A DNA stretch of 64,000 bases from Flavobacteriales bacterium (GCA_947447525.1 CANFJL010000003.1:141677-205676), one strand, 5' to 3'; numbered from the stretch's first letter, positions 1 through 9,373 are shown. Notes: generated by a model not told the origin, from the letters alone. Numbers and translations: made by a program.

Positions 1-372
1 GATGTTTTACGAAAATATGTTGATTCAGAATACTACAATGATCTTAAAAGTACATATGTAAATACTTACGATACAGTTTTAGTACCTGAAACAATTGAGC
101 ATGTTGAGAATATCGGGATTTTTTTAAAGGAAATAAATAATATTAATGCTAAAACATTTATAATTACTGGACCAAATTGTTTCCACTCCTTTTTCAATAA
201 TCATTTCGAAGATAAATTGGGTGTTTTTACTGAGGCTATACATCCAGATCATAACTGTTGGTTTAGTCCATATACGTTGAAAAATGTTATTGAAAAATAC
301 ACTGAATTGAAAGTGATTGATATTCACTTATGTTCAAATGATCTTATGGTTGTTTGTATTTGTGAAAAATGA
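1..372 (+). CDS. SAM-dependent methyltransferase, C-terminal part (cut by window start)
   Basis: The reading frame is open from base 1 to a TGA at 370-372, so only the last 123 residues are visible. The stretch VPETIEHVENIGIFLKEI resembles the motif after the SAM-binding core of Methyltransf_11/23 proteins. A later HPDHNCWFSPYTL segment matches the conserved 'H..FSP.TL' patch of sugar or small-molecule methyltransferases in polysaccharide clusters. The N-terminal SAM-binding glycine loop lies outside the window. The stop overlaps the next gene's start (ATGA), which suggests translational coupling with the downstream glycosyltransferase. The family call is inferred from these motifs; the substrate is unknown. 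Confidence 0.6.
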   Translation, partial: DVLRKYVDSEYYNDLKSTYVNTYDTVLVPETIEHVENIGIFLKEINNINAKTFIITGPNCFHSFFNNHFEDKLGVFTEAIHPDHNCWFSPYTLKNVIEKYTELKVIDIHLCSNDLMVVCICEK

Positions 373-1553
373 AATTAAAAAATAATATTCTAATGATTTG
401 TTCGTGGGTTAGTCATGACTCAAATCTAGGTATTTTTTTTAGAGAGCAAGCTCATCAGCTTTCAACATCTTTTAATATTTATTTAACAAGCTTTTCACCT
501 TTGCACTTAGGATTTAGAACATTATTAAAAACTAAATATTTTTTTGAAATTAAAGAGGTTCTTACAGTTGAAGGTTTAATACTGTATTATGTAACTTATC
601 CCCAAATTTGGTTCATACCTAGAAGATTTGACGAAATTATTAAAGGAATTGCAGTTAAAAGATTTATTATTTTTTTAACAACTAAGAAAATCTATCCTAA
701 TCTAATTCATGCTCAATCGATTTTTGACGCTGGCTTTTGGGCTCATAGATTTTATGAAAAAAATAGAACGCCATACATAATCACTGAACACAATCAGTTA
801 AGTTTTGCAAACAAATCAATAGTAGAATTTAAAAAAACGCAGGAAATTTTAAGATTTTCAAAAACAAATTGTGTCGTAAGTAATGATAAGATAAGGCAAT
901 TTGCAGCAAATGGTTTGTTTTATGATTTTACAAATGTTGGAAATTCAGTTGACTCATCTAATTTCAATTTAATAGGACGTCAAAACAACGACTCATTTAA
1001 CATTTTAACAGTTGGGGCATATACACCAATTAAAGATCAAAAAACGATATTAATTGCGCTCAAGAAGTTGGATGATATAAAATTGTCTATTAACAGAAAA
1101 ATAATTTTTACATGGATTGGTTATGAAGGTTGGGGAGAGCAAAATGAAGGTGATGTTCAGAACTTATTGAAAAGTTTTGATTTTAAAAATATCCAAATAA
1201 GACTTATAAAAATTGCTGATAGAAAAATGATATCAAATGAAATGAAATCATCAAATATTTTTGTGTTAAGCAGTTTGTCAGAAGGGATGCCTGTTTCCGT
1301 TCTTGAATCTCTAGCATGTGGAACTCCAGTAATTACCACAAATTGCGGTGGTGTTGATGAATTAATTAATGATTTAAATGGTAAAATTGTTCCAGTACAA
1401 GATTTTAATTCGATTTTTCTTTTTATGGAAAAACTTATTAATAACGAAATTCATTTTGATTCAAAATTAATTTCAATGGGAATAATTGAAAAATTTGGTA
1501 GTAGAGTATTTGAGGAAAAAATGAGAAATATTTATAATAATTCTATTCAATAA
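369..1553 (+). CDS. Glycosyltransferase family 4 (GT-B fold)
   Basis: This 394-residue protein has the usual GT4 length and layout. A Rossmann-like acceptor domain begins with an ILMICSWVSHDSN strand-turn, and the C-terminal nucleotide-sugar domain carries SEGMPVSVLESLACGTPVI followed by CGGVDELI, the E-x7-E type signature of GT4 retaining transferases. It most likely adds a sugar to a lipid-linked glycan on the cytoplasmic face of the inner membrane. The start overlaps the previous stop by four bases, and the next gene begins three bases after its stop, so it sits in a compact polysaccharide operon. Donor and acceptor cannot be deduced. The region is visibly A+T-rich. Confidence 0.88.
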   Translation: MKLKNNILMICSWVSHDSNLGIFFREQAHQLSTSFNIYLTSFSPLHLGFRTLLKTKYFFEIKEVLTVEGLILYYVTYPQIWFIPRRFDEIIKGIAVKRFIIFLTTKKIYPNLIHAQSIFDAGFWAHRFYEKNRTPYIITEHNQLSFANKSIVEFKKTQEILRFSKTNCVVSNDKIRQFAANGLFYDFTNVGNSVDSSNFNLIGRQNNDSFNILTVGAYTPIKDQKTILIALKKLDDIKLSINRKIIFTWIGYEGWGEQNEGDVQNLLKSFDFKNIQIRLIKIADRKMISNEMKSSNIFVLSSLSEGMPVSVLESLACGTPVITTNCGGVDELINDLNGKIVPVQDFNSIFLFMEKLINNEIHFDSKLISMGIIEKFGSRVFEEKMRNIYNNSIQ

Positions 1554-1556
1554 AGC

Positions 1557-2648
1557 ATGATACCTGTAACTAAATCATTTCTTCCTCCTATTGAAGAATA
1601 TACTGTCCAAATTCAGCGGGCATATAATAATGGTTGGTTGACTAACCGTGGCGAATTGGTATTAGAACTTGAAGAAAAGTTAAAAGCATATTTGAGTGTC
1701 AGTAATATCTTAATCACCAATAATGGCACTATTCCCATACAAATTGCATTGAAACTCTTGGGTAAAGGTGGTGAAATAATAACGACACCTTTTTCTTATG
1801 TGGCAACTACTGCTGCAATTGTGTGGGAACATTGCACACCAGTATTTGTAGATATTCACCCAGAATACTTGAACATCGATGAATCAAAAATAGAGGCAGC
1901 CATTACTGATAAAACTACTTGTATATTGGCCACTCATGTTTTTGGGAATCCTTGTAATGTTGAAGAAATTGATCGCATAGCTAAAAAACACAATTTAAAA
2001 GTTATTTATGATGCTGCCCATGCTTTTGGAGTAGAACACAAAGGAAAATCCATTTTTGAATATGGTGATGTGAGTACCTGTAGTTTTCATGCCACCAAAC
2101 TATTTCATACTGGTGAAGGTGGCGCCATTTTCTGTAAAGATCCAGATCTTTTTCATCAAATTTATTACAGCCACAATTTTGGACACAATGGCCCTCTTGA
2201 ATTTCATGGATTGGGTATCAATGGGAAAATTTCGGAATTACAAGCAGCTATGGGTTTAGCTGTTTTTCCGTATATGGAAATGATAATAAGCGAAAGAAAA
2301 AAAGTTATCGATTTCTATAAGAAAGAACTTAACTTTGATTCTATGTCAACACAGAGTCATTTGGCAGAAACAAATTGGAATAATTGTTATTTTCCAGCAC
2401 TTTTGGAAAATGAAAAAATCTTACTGGAAGTAGAACGTGTTTTAAACGAAGAACAAATATGTCCAAGAAGGTATTTCTTCCCATCATTGAATCACTTACC
2501 TTATGTTGCAGAATGTCAAACACCAATAACATCTCAAATTTCCAAAAGAATTTTGTGCTTACCTTTGTATGTAGGATTAGAAGAACATACACTTCATAAA
2601 ATTTGTGAACTTATAAATTCTACGATTCAAAAATTCAAAGAAAGATGA
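1557..2648 (+). CDS. DegT/DnrJ/EryC1/StrS-family sugar aminotransferase
   Basis: A 363-residue fold-type I PLP enzyme. The visible signature is SFHATKLFHTGEGGA, whose lysine at about residue 181 should form the internal aldimine. Upstream VIYDAAHAFG supplies the aspartate that contacts the pyridine nitrogen, and NNGTIPIQIAL resembles the phosphate-binding region. Such enzymes transfer an amino group from glutamate to a nucleotide-linked keto-sugar. The next gene is a NeuD/PglD-type acyltransferase, so the pair probably makes an N-acylated amino-deoxy sugar. No sugar 4,6-dehydratase is adjacent, so the keto-sugar must come from elsewhere. The stop overlaps the next start (ATGA). Confidence 0.9.
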   Translation: MIPVTKSFLPPIEEYTVQIQRAYNNGWLTNRGELVLELEEKLKAYLSVSNILITNNGTIPIQIALKLLGKGGEIITTPFSYVATTAAIVWEHCTPVFVDIHPEYLNIDESKIEAAITDKTTCILATHVFGNPCNVEEIDRIAKKHNLKVIYDAAHAFGVEHKGKSIFEYGDVSTCSFHATKLFHTGEGGAIFCKDPDLFHQIYYSHNFGHNGPLEFHGLGINGKISELQAAMGLAVFPYMEMIISERKKVIDFYKKELNFDSMSTQSHLAETNWNNCYFPALLENEKILLEVERVLNEEQICPRRYFFPSLNHLPYVAECQTPITSQISKRILCLPLYVGLEEHTLHKICELINSTIQKFKER

Positions 2649-3280
2649 TAGTAGTTGGTGCGAAAGGATTTGCAAAGGAAGTATTAGAAATACTTTTTCA
2701 ACTTGGACAAACGGAAAATCTCGTTTTTTTTGATGATGTATCTGACAATCTTCCTGAAATGCTATTTAATTGTTTCCGAATACTTAGAAATGAAACACAA
2801 GTAAAAGATCACTTCGAAAAATTTGGAAATTCTTTTATCTTAGGTTTAGGTAATCCAAAATCACGAAAATTTCTTTGCGAAAAATTTGAACTTTGGGGAG
2901 GGAATGTAAAAAGTATAATTAGCCCTTCTGCTCAAATAGGTAATTTTGATGTTATTATTGGTGAAGGGGTAGTTGTTCTTCCAAATGCTATTATTTCTAA
3001 TTCTAGTTATGTTGGAAAGGGTTGCCTACTTTACTATAATTCGATTATTACACATGATTGCCAAATTGGAGAATTTGTAGAAATTTCACCAGGCGCAACT
3101 CTTTTGGGTGGTTCAATTATAGGTGATTTAACTCATGTCGGTGCAAATGCAACTATACTTCCAAATATAAAAATTGGAAACAATGTAACTGTCGGTGCAG
3201 GAGCAATAGTAACAAAGTCGTTTGCTGATAATAAAGTTATTGTGGGAATTCCGGCAAAGATTTTAAGGCGAATCGAATGA
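2645..3280 (+). CDS. NeuD/PglD-type sugar O/N-acyltransferase
   Basis: The protein has 211 residues. The N-terminus (MIVVGAKGFAKEVLEIL) is the small Rossmann-like domain typical of NeuD/PglD proteins. The C-terminal half is a left-handed beta-helix of hexapeptide repeats, seen as isoleucine/valine-led units such as IGNFDVIIGEGV, IGEFVEISPGATL and IGNNVTVGAGAIV. The family uses acetyl-CoA to acetylate an amino or hydroxyl group on a nucleotide sugar. Its position directly after the DegT aminotransferase (four-base overlap) fits N-acetylation of that product. Exact sugar unknown. Confidence 0.88.
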   Translation: MIVVGAKGFAKEVLEILFQLGQTENLVFFDDVSDNLPEMLFNCFRILRNETQVKDHFEKFGNSFILGLGNPKSRKFLCEKFELWGGNVKSIISPSAQIGNFDVIIGEGVVVLPNAIISNSSYVGKGCLLYYNSIITHDCQIGEFVEISPGATLLGGSIIGDLTHVGANATILPNIKIGNNVTVGAGAIVTKSFADNKVIVGIPAKILRRIE

Positions 3281-4257
3281 GTATTCAAGGAATAAAACCT
3301 CTTATCAGTGTTGTAATGATTACTTACAAGCATGAAGCCTTCATTGCTGAAGCAATTGAAGGAGTTTTAATGCAGGAGGTTGATTTTGAAGTTGAATTGA
3401 TTATTGCTGATGATTGTTCCCCTGATGGCACAGAGAAAATAGTCCAAGGGTTTATAGATAATCATCCAAATGGTCATTGGATCAAATATCATCCGCACAA
3501 TGAAAATATTGGGATGATATCGAATTTTATCTTTGCTTATGAAGAAACACAAGGTGAATTTATTGCTTTATGCGAGGGAGATGATTACTGGTGTGACAAG
3601 CTCAAGTTACAAAAGCAATTGACTTTTTTAAAACAGAATCAAGACTGTTCCATATGTTTTTCTGATGTAAGCACATATTTAGATTTTGAATCTCGACTAA
3701 TTCCGAATAATTTAAATAAAGCTATTTTAACTGAAAAATTGGACATTTATAATCTTGCTAAACGTCATTATATTTTCACGCCAACAGCTTTAATAAAAAA
3801 GAAATTTGATATGTTACCTGAATGGATCATGGACAATGTAGGGTGTGATACAACATTGTTTTTGCTTCAACTAGAAGATGGTTCAAAAGCATTTTTTTTA
3901 CCAGAGGTAACTGCAGTATACAGAATGCATGAAGGAGGAGTTTTTTCTGGGCGAAACACATTTCACTACGAAAAAAGAAAAAAAATTGAATTAGGAATGA
4001 TTCAAATGATTGATTGTTGGATTCAGCATTTCTCGAAAAATAGACAACTTATCAAACTATTTAAATTATCAAAAATTGGGGCAATTAATAAACTAAGAGT
4101 AATTGCTCTAGAGAATCTAGATCCAAAAACTGTGCGAACTTGTGCAAAACAGATGATGAAACTGATTTATATAGATTATCGATTTTTACCTTCTCTTATT
4201 TTTTCAATAATTGCCCCAATAACACATTGTAATTGGATTACAAAAAATAACATATGA
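3277..4257 (+). CDS. Glycosyltransferase family 2
   Basis: A 326-residue GT-A fold protein. The N-terminal segment LISVVMITYKHEAFIAEAIEGVL is the classic GT2 opening. LIIADDCSPDGT contains the nucleotide-binding aspartates and ALCEGDDYW supplies the DDY-type metal-binding motif. The C-terminal part has mixed basic and hydrophobic segments but no clear multi-pass domain, so the protein is probably peripheral to the inner membrane. It overlaps both neighbours by four bases, so it is a core member of the operon. Sugar specificity is not readable from sequence. Confidence 0.9.
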   Translation: MSIQGIKPLISVVMITYKHEAFIAEAIEGVLMQEVDFEVELIIADDCSPDGTEKIVQGFIDNHPNGHWIKYHPHNENIGMISNFIFAYEETQGEFIALCEGDDYWCDKLKLQKQLTFLKQNQDCSICFSDVSTYLDFESRLIPNNLNKAILTEKLDIYNLAKRHYIFTPTALIKKKFDMLPEWIMDNVGCDTTLFLLQLEDGSKAFFLPEVTAVYRMHEGGVFSGRNTFHYEKRKKIELGMIQMIDCWIQHFSKNRQLIKLFKLSKIGAINKLRVIALENLDPKTVRTCAKQMMKLIYIDYRFLPSLIFSIIAPITHCNWITKNNI

Positions 4258-5246
4258 AGCATTCAATTGCAATTCTTATACCTTACTTTGGGAAATGGCC
4301 AAGTAACATGAATTTATATTTAGATTCTTGTAAAAAAAATGAAATTTTTAATTTCATTTTTTTTACAGACCTTGGAGTTTACACAAATAGTCCTGAAAAC
4401 GTAAAATATGTTCATTTTACATTCGAAGAAATTATTTTAAAAATTGAAGTATCTCTTAATATTGAGTTGCCTTCAATTAAACCATATAAACTTTGTGATT
4501 ACAGACCCGCATTTGGTTTAATATTTAGTGATTTATTAACTGAATATGATTTTTGGGGTTACGGAGATATTGACTTGATTTATGGCAATTTGAAATCAAT
4601 ATTTACTAAAGAGGTACTTGAAGAGAATGATATTTTCGCACTAAGAAGAGACCACTTGCACGGTCCATTGACCTTTTACAGAAATGACGATTTTATTAAT
4701 TCACTTTTCGCGAGGTCCGAACAATTTGTTTCGATTTTCACTAATCCAGAATACAGTTCATTTGATGAATTTGGTAAAGAAGGTTTTCATGTCAATATAT
4801 CCAAAGATATATCAGAATACTCAAATGACAATATCAGTGTAATAGCTTTAAAAGCTCAAAAAAAAGGCGAGGTAGCACTTTTCATGAAAGCCAAATCAAA
4901 AGAAGTTATTTATAAAAAAAAAGAAATTATCGTTTACGAAAAAGGGAATGTATATAATAAAAAGTCTAATGAACAATATGGTTTTTATCATTGGGTTATT
5001 GAAAAAAGAGCTGTATGGTTTGAATATCCTAAATGGAAAGAAGTACCTAATAAATATTTTATAACAGAATCAGGTTTTTATACTGAAAATCAGTTTAAGT
5101 TTTATTTGATTTTAAAGTTAAAAAGAAAAATAAAAGGAGGTACATATTGGCTATATTTGAAATTTATGAATTACATAAAAAGAAAAATTGGAATCAATGT
5201 TTCAATTGATACATACCCGATTTTCGGTTTTATAAAACACTTGTAA
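4254..5246 (+). CDS. DUF6625-like putative glycosyltransferase
   Basis: This 330-residue protein has the features of the DUF6625 group found in capsule and O-antigen loci. Its N-terminus (SIAILIPYFGKWP) looks like a GT-A first strand, and YGDIDLIYGNL contains a DxD-like metal/nucleotide motif at about residues 104-106. RRDHLHGPLTFYRN follows. The C-terminal third is very lysine- and aromatic-rich and may associate with the membrane. It overlaps the GT2 stop by four bases and lies just before UDP-galactopyranose mutase, so a galactofuranosyl or related transfer is possible but not shown. Family call is from recognition of the N-terminal pattern; function is inferred. Confidence 0.65.
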   Translation: MKHSIAILIPYFGKWPSNMNLYLDSCKKNEIFNFIFFTDLGVYTNSPENVKYVHFTFEEIILKIEVSLNIELPSIKPYKLCDYRPAFGLIFSDLLTEYDFWGYGDIDLIYGNLKSIFTKEVLEENDIFALRRDHLHGPLTFYRNDDFINSLFARSEQFVSIFTNPEYSSFDEFGKEGFHVNISKDISEYSNDNISVIALKAQKKGEVALFMKAKSKEVIYKKKEIIVYEKGNVYNKKSNEQYGFYHWVIEKRAVWFEYPKWKEVPNKYFITESGFYTENQFKFYLILKLKRKIKGGTYWLYLKFMNYIKRKIGINVSIDTYPIFGFIKHL

Positions 5247-5247
5247 A

Positions 5248-6354
5248 ATGAAAGAATATGATTTTTTAATTGTTGGTTCAGGACTGTTTGGAAATGTTTT
5301 TGCTCATCAAGCAAATAAACATGGAAAAAAATGTTTGGTTATAGACAAAAGGCCGCATACAGGCGGTAATTCCTATTGTAAAGAAATTGAGGGGATTAAT
5401 GTTCACTATTATGGTGCTCATATCTTTCATACGAATGATGAGACTATTTGGGATTTTGTTAACTCATTTGTTGAATTTAATCGTTATACAAATTCACCTT
5501 TGGCTATTTCAAAAGATCAGGCTTATAACCTTCCTTTTAATATGAATACCTTTTATAAACTTTGGGGGGTAATAAATCCAAGTGAAGCCAAGAAGATAAT
5601 TGAAGAGCAAGTCAAAGAATTTGGTTCTATTTCACCGCAAAACCTTGAAGAACAGGCATTATCAATTGTTGGAAAAGATATTTATCATACTTTGATTAAG
5701 GGATACACTGAAAAACAATGGGGAAGAGATGCTAAGGATCTTCCGGCATTTATAATTAAAAGGGTTCCACTTCGATTTAATTACGATAATAATTATTTTA
5801 ATGATAAATACCAAGGGATTCCAATTGGGGGGTATAACAAACTTAATGAAGGATTATTAGAGGGAATTGAAGTTAAGCTTAATGCTGATTATTTTTCTGA
5901 TCGAGAATATTTTGATTCTTTAGCTGATAAAATTGTTTTCACCGGAAAGTTAGATGAATTTCATAATTATCAGTTTGGAGAGCTTGAATATAGAAGTTTA
6001 CGTTTCGAACATGAAATATTGCCTATTGAAAATTATCAAGGAAATGCAGTTGTTAATTTTATAGATAAAGACGTTCCATACACAAGAATTCTTGAACATA
6101 AACATTTTGAATTTGGAAAACAAAAAACAACAGTGATCACAAGGGAATATCCTATTGAAGGAGGTAAAGCTAATGAACCATATTATCCAGTTAATGATGA
6201 AAAGAATAATGAACTATTCAAACAATATGAAAAATTAAGTCTTTCCAATTCCAATGTAATATTTGGAGGGAGATTGGCTGAATATAGGTATTATGATATG
6301 CATCAGGTAATTGGTGCAGCATTGAGTGTTACAAAAAAAATGTTCAATAAATGA
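5248..6354 (+). CDS. glf: UDP-galactopyranose mutase
   Basis: A 368-residue FAD enzyme converting UDP-galactopyranose to UDP-galactofuranose in the cytoplasm. The N-terminus has the dinucleotide-binding turn VGSGLFGNVFA and the family stretch DKRPHTGGNSY. YYGAHIFHT and YTEKQWGRD are substrate-site signatures, and the C-terminal GGRLAEYRYYDMHQVI closes the FAD site. Length matches the bacterial family (about 360-390). It predicts galactofuranose in the glycan built by this locus. Only one base separates it from the preceding gene, and its stop overlaps the next start (ATGA). Confidence 0.96.
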   Translation: MKEYDFLIVGSGLFGNVFAHQANKHGKKCLVIDKRPHTGGNSYCKEIEGINVHYYGAHIFHTNDETIWDFVNSFVEFNRYTNSPLAISKDQAYNLPFNMNTFYKLWGVINPSEAKKIIEEQVKEFGSISPQNLEEQALSIVGKDIYHTLIKGYTEKQWGRDAKDLPAFIIKRVPLRFNYDNNYFNDKYQGIPIGGYNKLNEGLLEGIEVKLNADYFSDREYFDSLADKIVFTGKLDEFHNYQFGELEYRSLRFEHEILPIENYQGNAVVNFIDKDVPYTRILEHKHFEFGKQKTTVITREYPIEGGKANEPYYPVNDEKNNELFKQYEKLSLSNSNVIFGGRLAEYRYYDMHQVIGAALSVTKKMFNK

Positions 6355-7562
6355 ATAGTAAAATATTAATCTGGAATACATTTCCATTGTTGGAAAGAAT
6401 GGGAGGTCCTTCAACATATCTCTTTAACTTAAAGAATTACTTTTCTGAGAATAATGCAAACGTTGTTTTTCTCGGGGATTTTCTTTGCCAATTAAAGAAT
6501 GAATTGCCTAACAATAATCAACCAATTCTTTCTAAAAAGTTTAAAAAAATAATTCCAATATCAATTAAGAATATTATTCGGATAAATCAAAATTTAGTAG
6601 AGCAAATTAATATTTTGGATAAACCTTTCAAACTTCCAGAGAACATTGACTTAAAAGATTTTTCTGTGATACATTTTCATACTTCCTTTGATTTATTTCA
6701 AGCCCTTGATTTATTAAAAAATTTCAAAGGAACAGTTATTTTCACTCCACACACTCCAAGAGCATGTTACCTTGAAAACATAGGTGATTCATTGAAATTA
6801 TGGCAAGTAAAAAAAACAACCGTCTCCCAATTAAAGAAAATTGATCTTTTGGCTTTCAAACGTGCAGATATTCTCATGTTTCCTTGTTTAGAGGCAATGG
6901 AACCTTACCATGAAACATGGGATGAATTTAAAGATATTGTTACCTCAAAGCGGATTGAATTTGTCCCAACAGGTGTTGGATTAAAAAAGTCCAACTTGAC
7001 AAAAAAAGAGGTTCGAGATAAATATAATATTCCTCAAGATGCTTTTGTTATATGTTACCTAGGAAGGCACAATTATATTAAAGGTTTTGATTTACTTAAA
7101 CAATTTGGTAAAATAATTCTCAAAAAACATAAGAATGTATATTTCTTAAATGCAGGTATAGAATCTCCATTGAGAGGTCTTAAGCATAAAAGATGGATTG
7201 AAGTTGGTTGGACAAATGATCCTTTTGCATTACTAAATGCAAGTGATCTTTTTACTCTAGCAAACAAAATGACATATTTTGATTTAGTACTACTTGAAGT
7301 TATATCAAATGGCAAATTATCTCTGGTATCTTCAACCGGAGGAAATAATTTTTTTAAGAAATTCGATCTACCGAATCTTGTTTTTTTTAATAAAAATAAT
7401 GTAGAAGATATGTTATATAAATTTGAGGATATTTTCTCAAATCAGAAACATTTTTGCACAAAAGAAAATGAGATGCTAAAAATTTATGAAGAAAATTTCA
7501 CTCTTAATGTATTTGGTCGAAATTATCTTAATTTTTATAATAATGTAATCAATTCAAAATAA
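6351..7562 (+). CDS. Glycosyltransferase family 4 (GT-B fold)
   Basis: The protein has 403 residues. The N-terminal acceptor domain includes the GGPSTYLFNL loop common in GT4 enzymes and HFHTSFDLFQAL. The C-terminal donor domain begins near VICYLGRHNYIKGFDLL and ends with a degenerate signature (DLVLLEVISNGKLSLVSSTGG) in which the usual E-G-F-G part is altered to MTYFDLVLLE. It overlaps glf by four bases and closes the co-transcribed run; the following sequence is a decayed gene. Specificity is unknown, and it is a candidate for using the galactofuranose made by Glf. Confidence 0.82.
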   Translation: MNSKILIWNTFPLLERMGGPSTYLFNLKNYFSENNANVVFLGDFLCQLKNELPNNNQPILSKKFKKIIPISIKNIIRINQNLVEQINILDKPFKLPENIDLKDFSVIHFHTSFDLFQALDLLKNFKGTVIFTPHTPRACYLENIGDSLKLWQVKKTTVSQLKKIDLLAFKRADILMFPCLEAMEPYHETWDEFKDIVTSKRIEFVPTGVGLKKSNLTKKEVRDKYNIPQDAFVICYLGRHNYIKGFDLLKQFGKIILKKHKNVYFLNAGIESPLRGLKHKRWIEVGWTNDPFALLNASDLFTLANKMTYFDLVLLEVISNGKLSLVSSTGGNNFFKKFDLPNLVFFNKNNVEDMLYKFEDIFSNQKHFCTKENEMLKIYEENFTLNVFGRNYLNFYNNVINSK

Positions 7563-7567
7563 GAAAA

Positions 7568-8030
7568 GTGAAAATAGGATTGACTAAAAAAACATCCAAA
7601 ATCATGTTTCAATATTGATAATGTTCAAGAGGCTATCGATGCTAGCAATCTTCAACAAGAGGTAATTTTGAGAGGACTCATCAACAACGTTAAGGATTGG
7701 TATGCAGAGGCTGACATTTATTTACATACTGCATGGTATGAACCATTTGGACTGGTGTTTCTTGAAGCAATGGCTTCAAAAGCGGTAATTGTTACTCTTG
7801 ACGGTATTGGAAACCGTGACTTAATTGAACAAGGCAAAACAGGTTATTTATTCCATGAACAAAATCCAGAACTATTTGCTGATCAGATTCAAGAATTAGC
7901 GAATAACTACAACCTTTATAGTTCGATTGCAGACAATGCTCAAAAATACACAAAACATTTTTCGATTGAAACAAAAACAGATGAATTAATTAATTTTTAT
8001 AAAAAATTAATTTTAACAACTAATGATTAA
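7568..8030 (+). pseudogene. Remnant of a GT4 glycosyltransferase (C-terminal donor-domain fragment)
   Basis: From 7584 to the TAA at 8028-8030 one frame encodes only the last third of a GT4 enzyme: EVILRGLINNVKDWYAEADI, then YEPFGLVFLEAMASKAVIV with the E-x7-E signature, then GKTGYLF. No N-terminal acceptor domain is present. Just upstream, a GTG at 7568 in another frame starts VKIGLT, plausible as the beginning of a glycosyltransferase, but that frame stops within 17 codons. The simplest reading is an internal deletion with a frame change. The first possible start in the long frame is TTG at 7668, in mid-domain. It converges on and overlaps the next gene by 11 bases. Confidence 0.75.
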
Positions 8031-9246
8031 TATTCATTAAAAAAGTGTTGTAATTTTTTTCTGCATTGAAATTATTTTCCCATGTTAGATAAGCATCTCT
8101 TTTTAATTTGATTCTAGTTTCATTACTTAAATTATAGAATTGAAGAATAATATTAGATATTAAAGAAATTTCTGGATTCTCAGGTATTAACATCCCGTTT
8201 CCATAATTCACTATCTCACTAGTTCCACCAACATCGGTTGCAATTACAGGAATTCCAAAGGACATGGCTTCCATTATAGAAACTGGAATTCCTTCTGTTG
8301 TACTCACATTGATAAATAGACTCGGATTGTTTTCAGCATACCAAGAAAGCACCTCTTTGTTCGGTACGCGACCTTTAAAATCAAAAGTGATGTTTTCGGG
8401 AAGTATTTCAAGCGCTAGCTGTTGTACTTCAGTCAATTGTGGTCCGTCCCCAAAATGAACCCAATTAATTTTATGATCTTTAATTTCTGACAAGGCACGA
8501 ACAATTAAATCAACTCGCTTTAATGGAATAACATTTGAGCAACTCACCAAAATAAAGTGATCTTTGTTTATTTCTACTGGATTTTGTTTAGGCACACCCA
8601 AACGCGCTACTTTAATTTTTTCTTGATTTAAAATTTTCCAATGGTCTCTTACATATGCCTTGCCTTTTTCTGAAATGGAATAAATGGTCTTCAAATTTTC
8701 ACTAATGTAATGTCTAAAAGGTAAATAGTCAATTGAACTTGCTTCAAAATAAACATCCCAACCGTGTATTCTACTAAAACAATTCAAAGTGTTTTTTTCA
8801 TTCTGAGCTAATGCCAAACCAAGTGCTACATCGTCGCACCAATAACTGTAAAAGAATTGTTTTATGCTTTGAGTTTTTGTTTCTTTTAAATCTAAAACAA
8901 TTGACTTGACTTTTTTACCACGATAGAGTGAAATTAACATGGTGCGCACCATCTCTTTTGTAAGGCTAAGGCCATAGATAGTTTTTATTATTTTTCTTTC
9001 TACCCAAAATAAAGGATTAAAAAGACCTAATAGAGCTTTAAATTTATCACTTCTTGAAACGGTCAAATTTATCCTTTCAACAATACAATTTTCAGGTAGA
9101 CTTCGGCAAAAATTGGAGCTTGTGTTTTGAGTAATAATCTTTACCTCATCAAATCCTTTTGATAAATATATTATTTCAGTTTCCAAGAAAGTTTCCCCTG
9201 TTCCAAAGGGAAAATCAGATGTAAAGAGAATTAATTGGTTTTTCAT
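8020..9246 (-). CDS. Glycosyltransferase family 4 (GT-B fold)
   Basis: A 408-residue GT4 enzyme on the strand opposite to its neighbours. The N-terminus contains FTSDFPFGTGETFLETEI, a pattern frequent in polysaccharide GT4 enzymes whose glycine loop contacts the acceptor. The C-terminal domain has ILVSCSNVIPLKRVDLIVRAL, HFGDGPQL and TEGIPVSIMEAMSFGIPVIA followed by DVGGTSEIV, all standard donor-binding elements. The ATG at 9246 is preceded by a TACCTTTG box (9268-9275, minus strand), so it probably has its own promoter. The opposite orientation next to a gene remnant suggests past rearrangement of the locus. Confidence 0.9.
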   Translation of the reverse strand: MKNQLILFTSDFPFGTGETFLETEIIYLSKGFDEVKIITQNTSSNFCRSLPENCIVERINLTVSRSDKFKALLGLFNPLFWVERKIIKTIYGLSLTKEMVRTMLISLYRGKKVKSIVLDLKETKTQSIKQFFYSYWCDDVALGLALAQNEKNTLNCFSRIHGWDVYFEASSIDYLPFRHYISENLKTIYSISEKGKAYVRDHWKILNQEKIKVARLGVPKQNPVEINKDHFILVSCSNVIPLKRVDLIVRALSEIKDHKINWVHFGDGPQLTEVQQLALEILPENITFDFKGRVPNKEVLSWYAENNPSLFINVSTTEGIPVSIMEAMSFGIPVIATDVGGTSEIVNYGNGMLIPENPEISLISNIILQFYNLSNETRIKLKRDAYLTWENNFNAEKNYNTFLMNINH

Positions 9247-9267
9247 TAAAAAATGCTATTGCTCTAT

Positions 9268-9275
9268 CAAAGGTA
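9268..9275 (-). promoter_or_regulatory. Candidate -7 promoter box for the minus-strand GT4 gene
   Basis: On the minus strand this reads TACCTTTG, matching the Bacteroidota TAnnTTTG -7 consensus. It ends 21 bases before the ATG at 9246. No clear TTG -33 element is visible at the usual distance, so the call rests on the -7 box and spacing. Confidence 0.4.
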
Positions 9276-9373
9276 AGTTGATTTTTTTGTTCAGCATTAA
9301 TTTAAAATACAATAACAAACAAATAATAAACTTGCATTAGCAATTGTATTTAGATTATGTAATTTTACTACAA

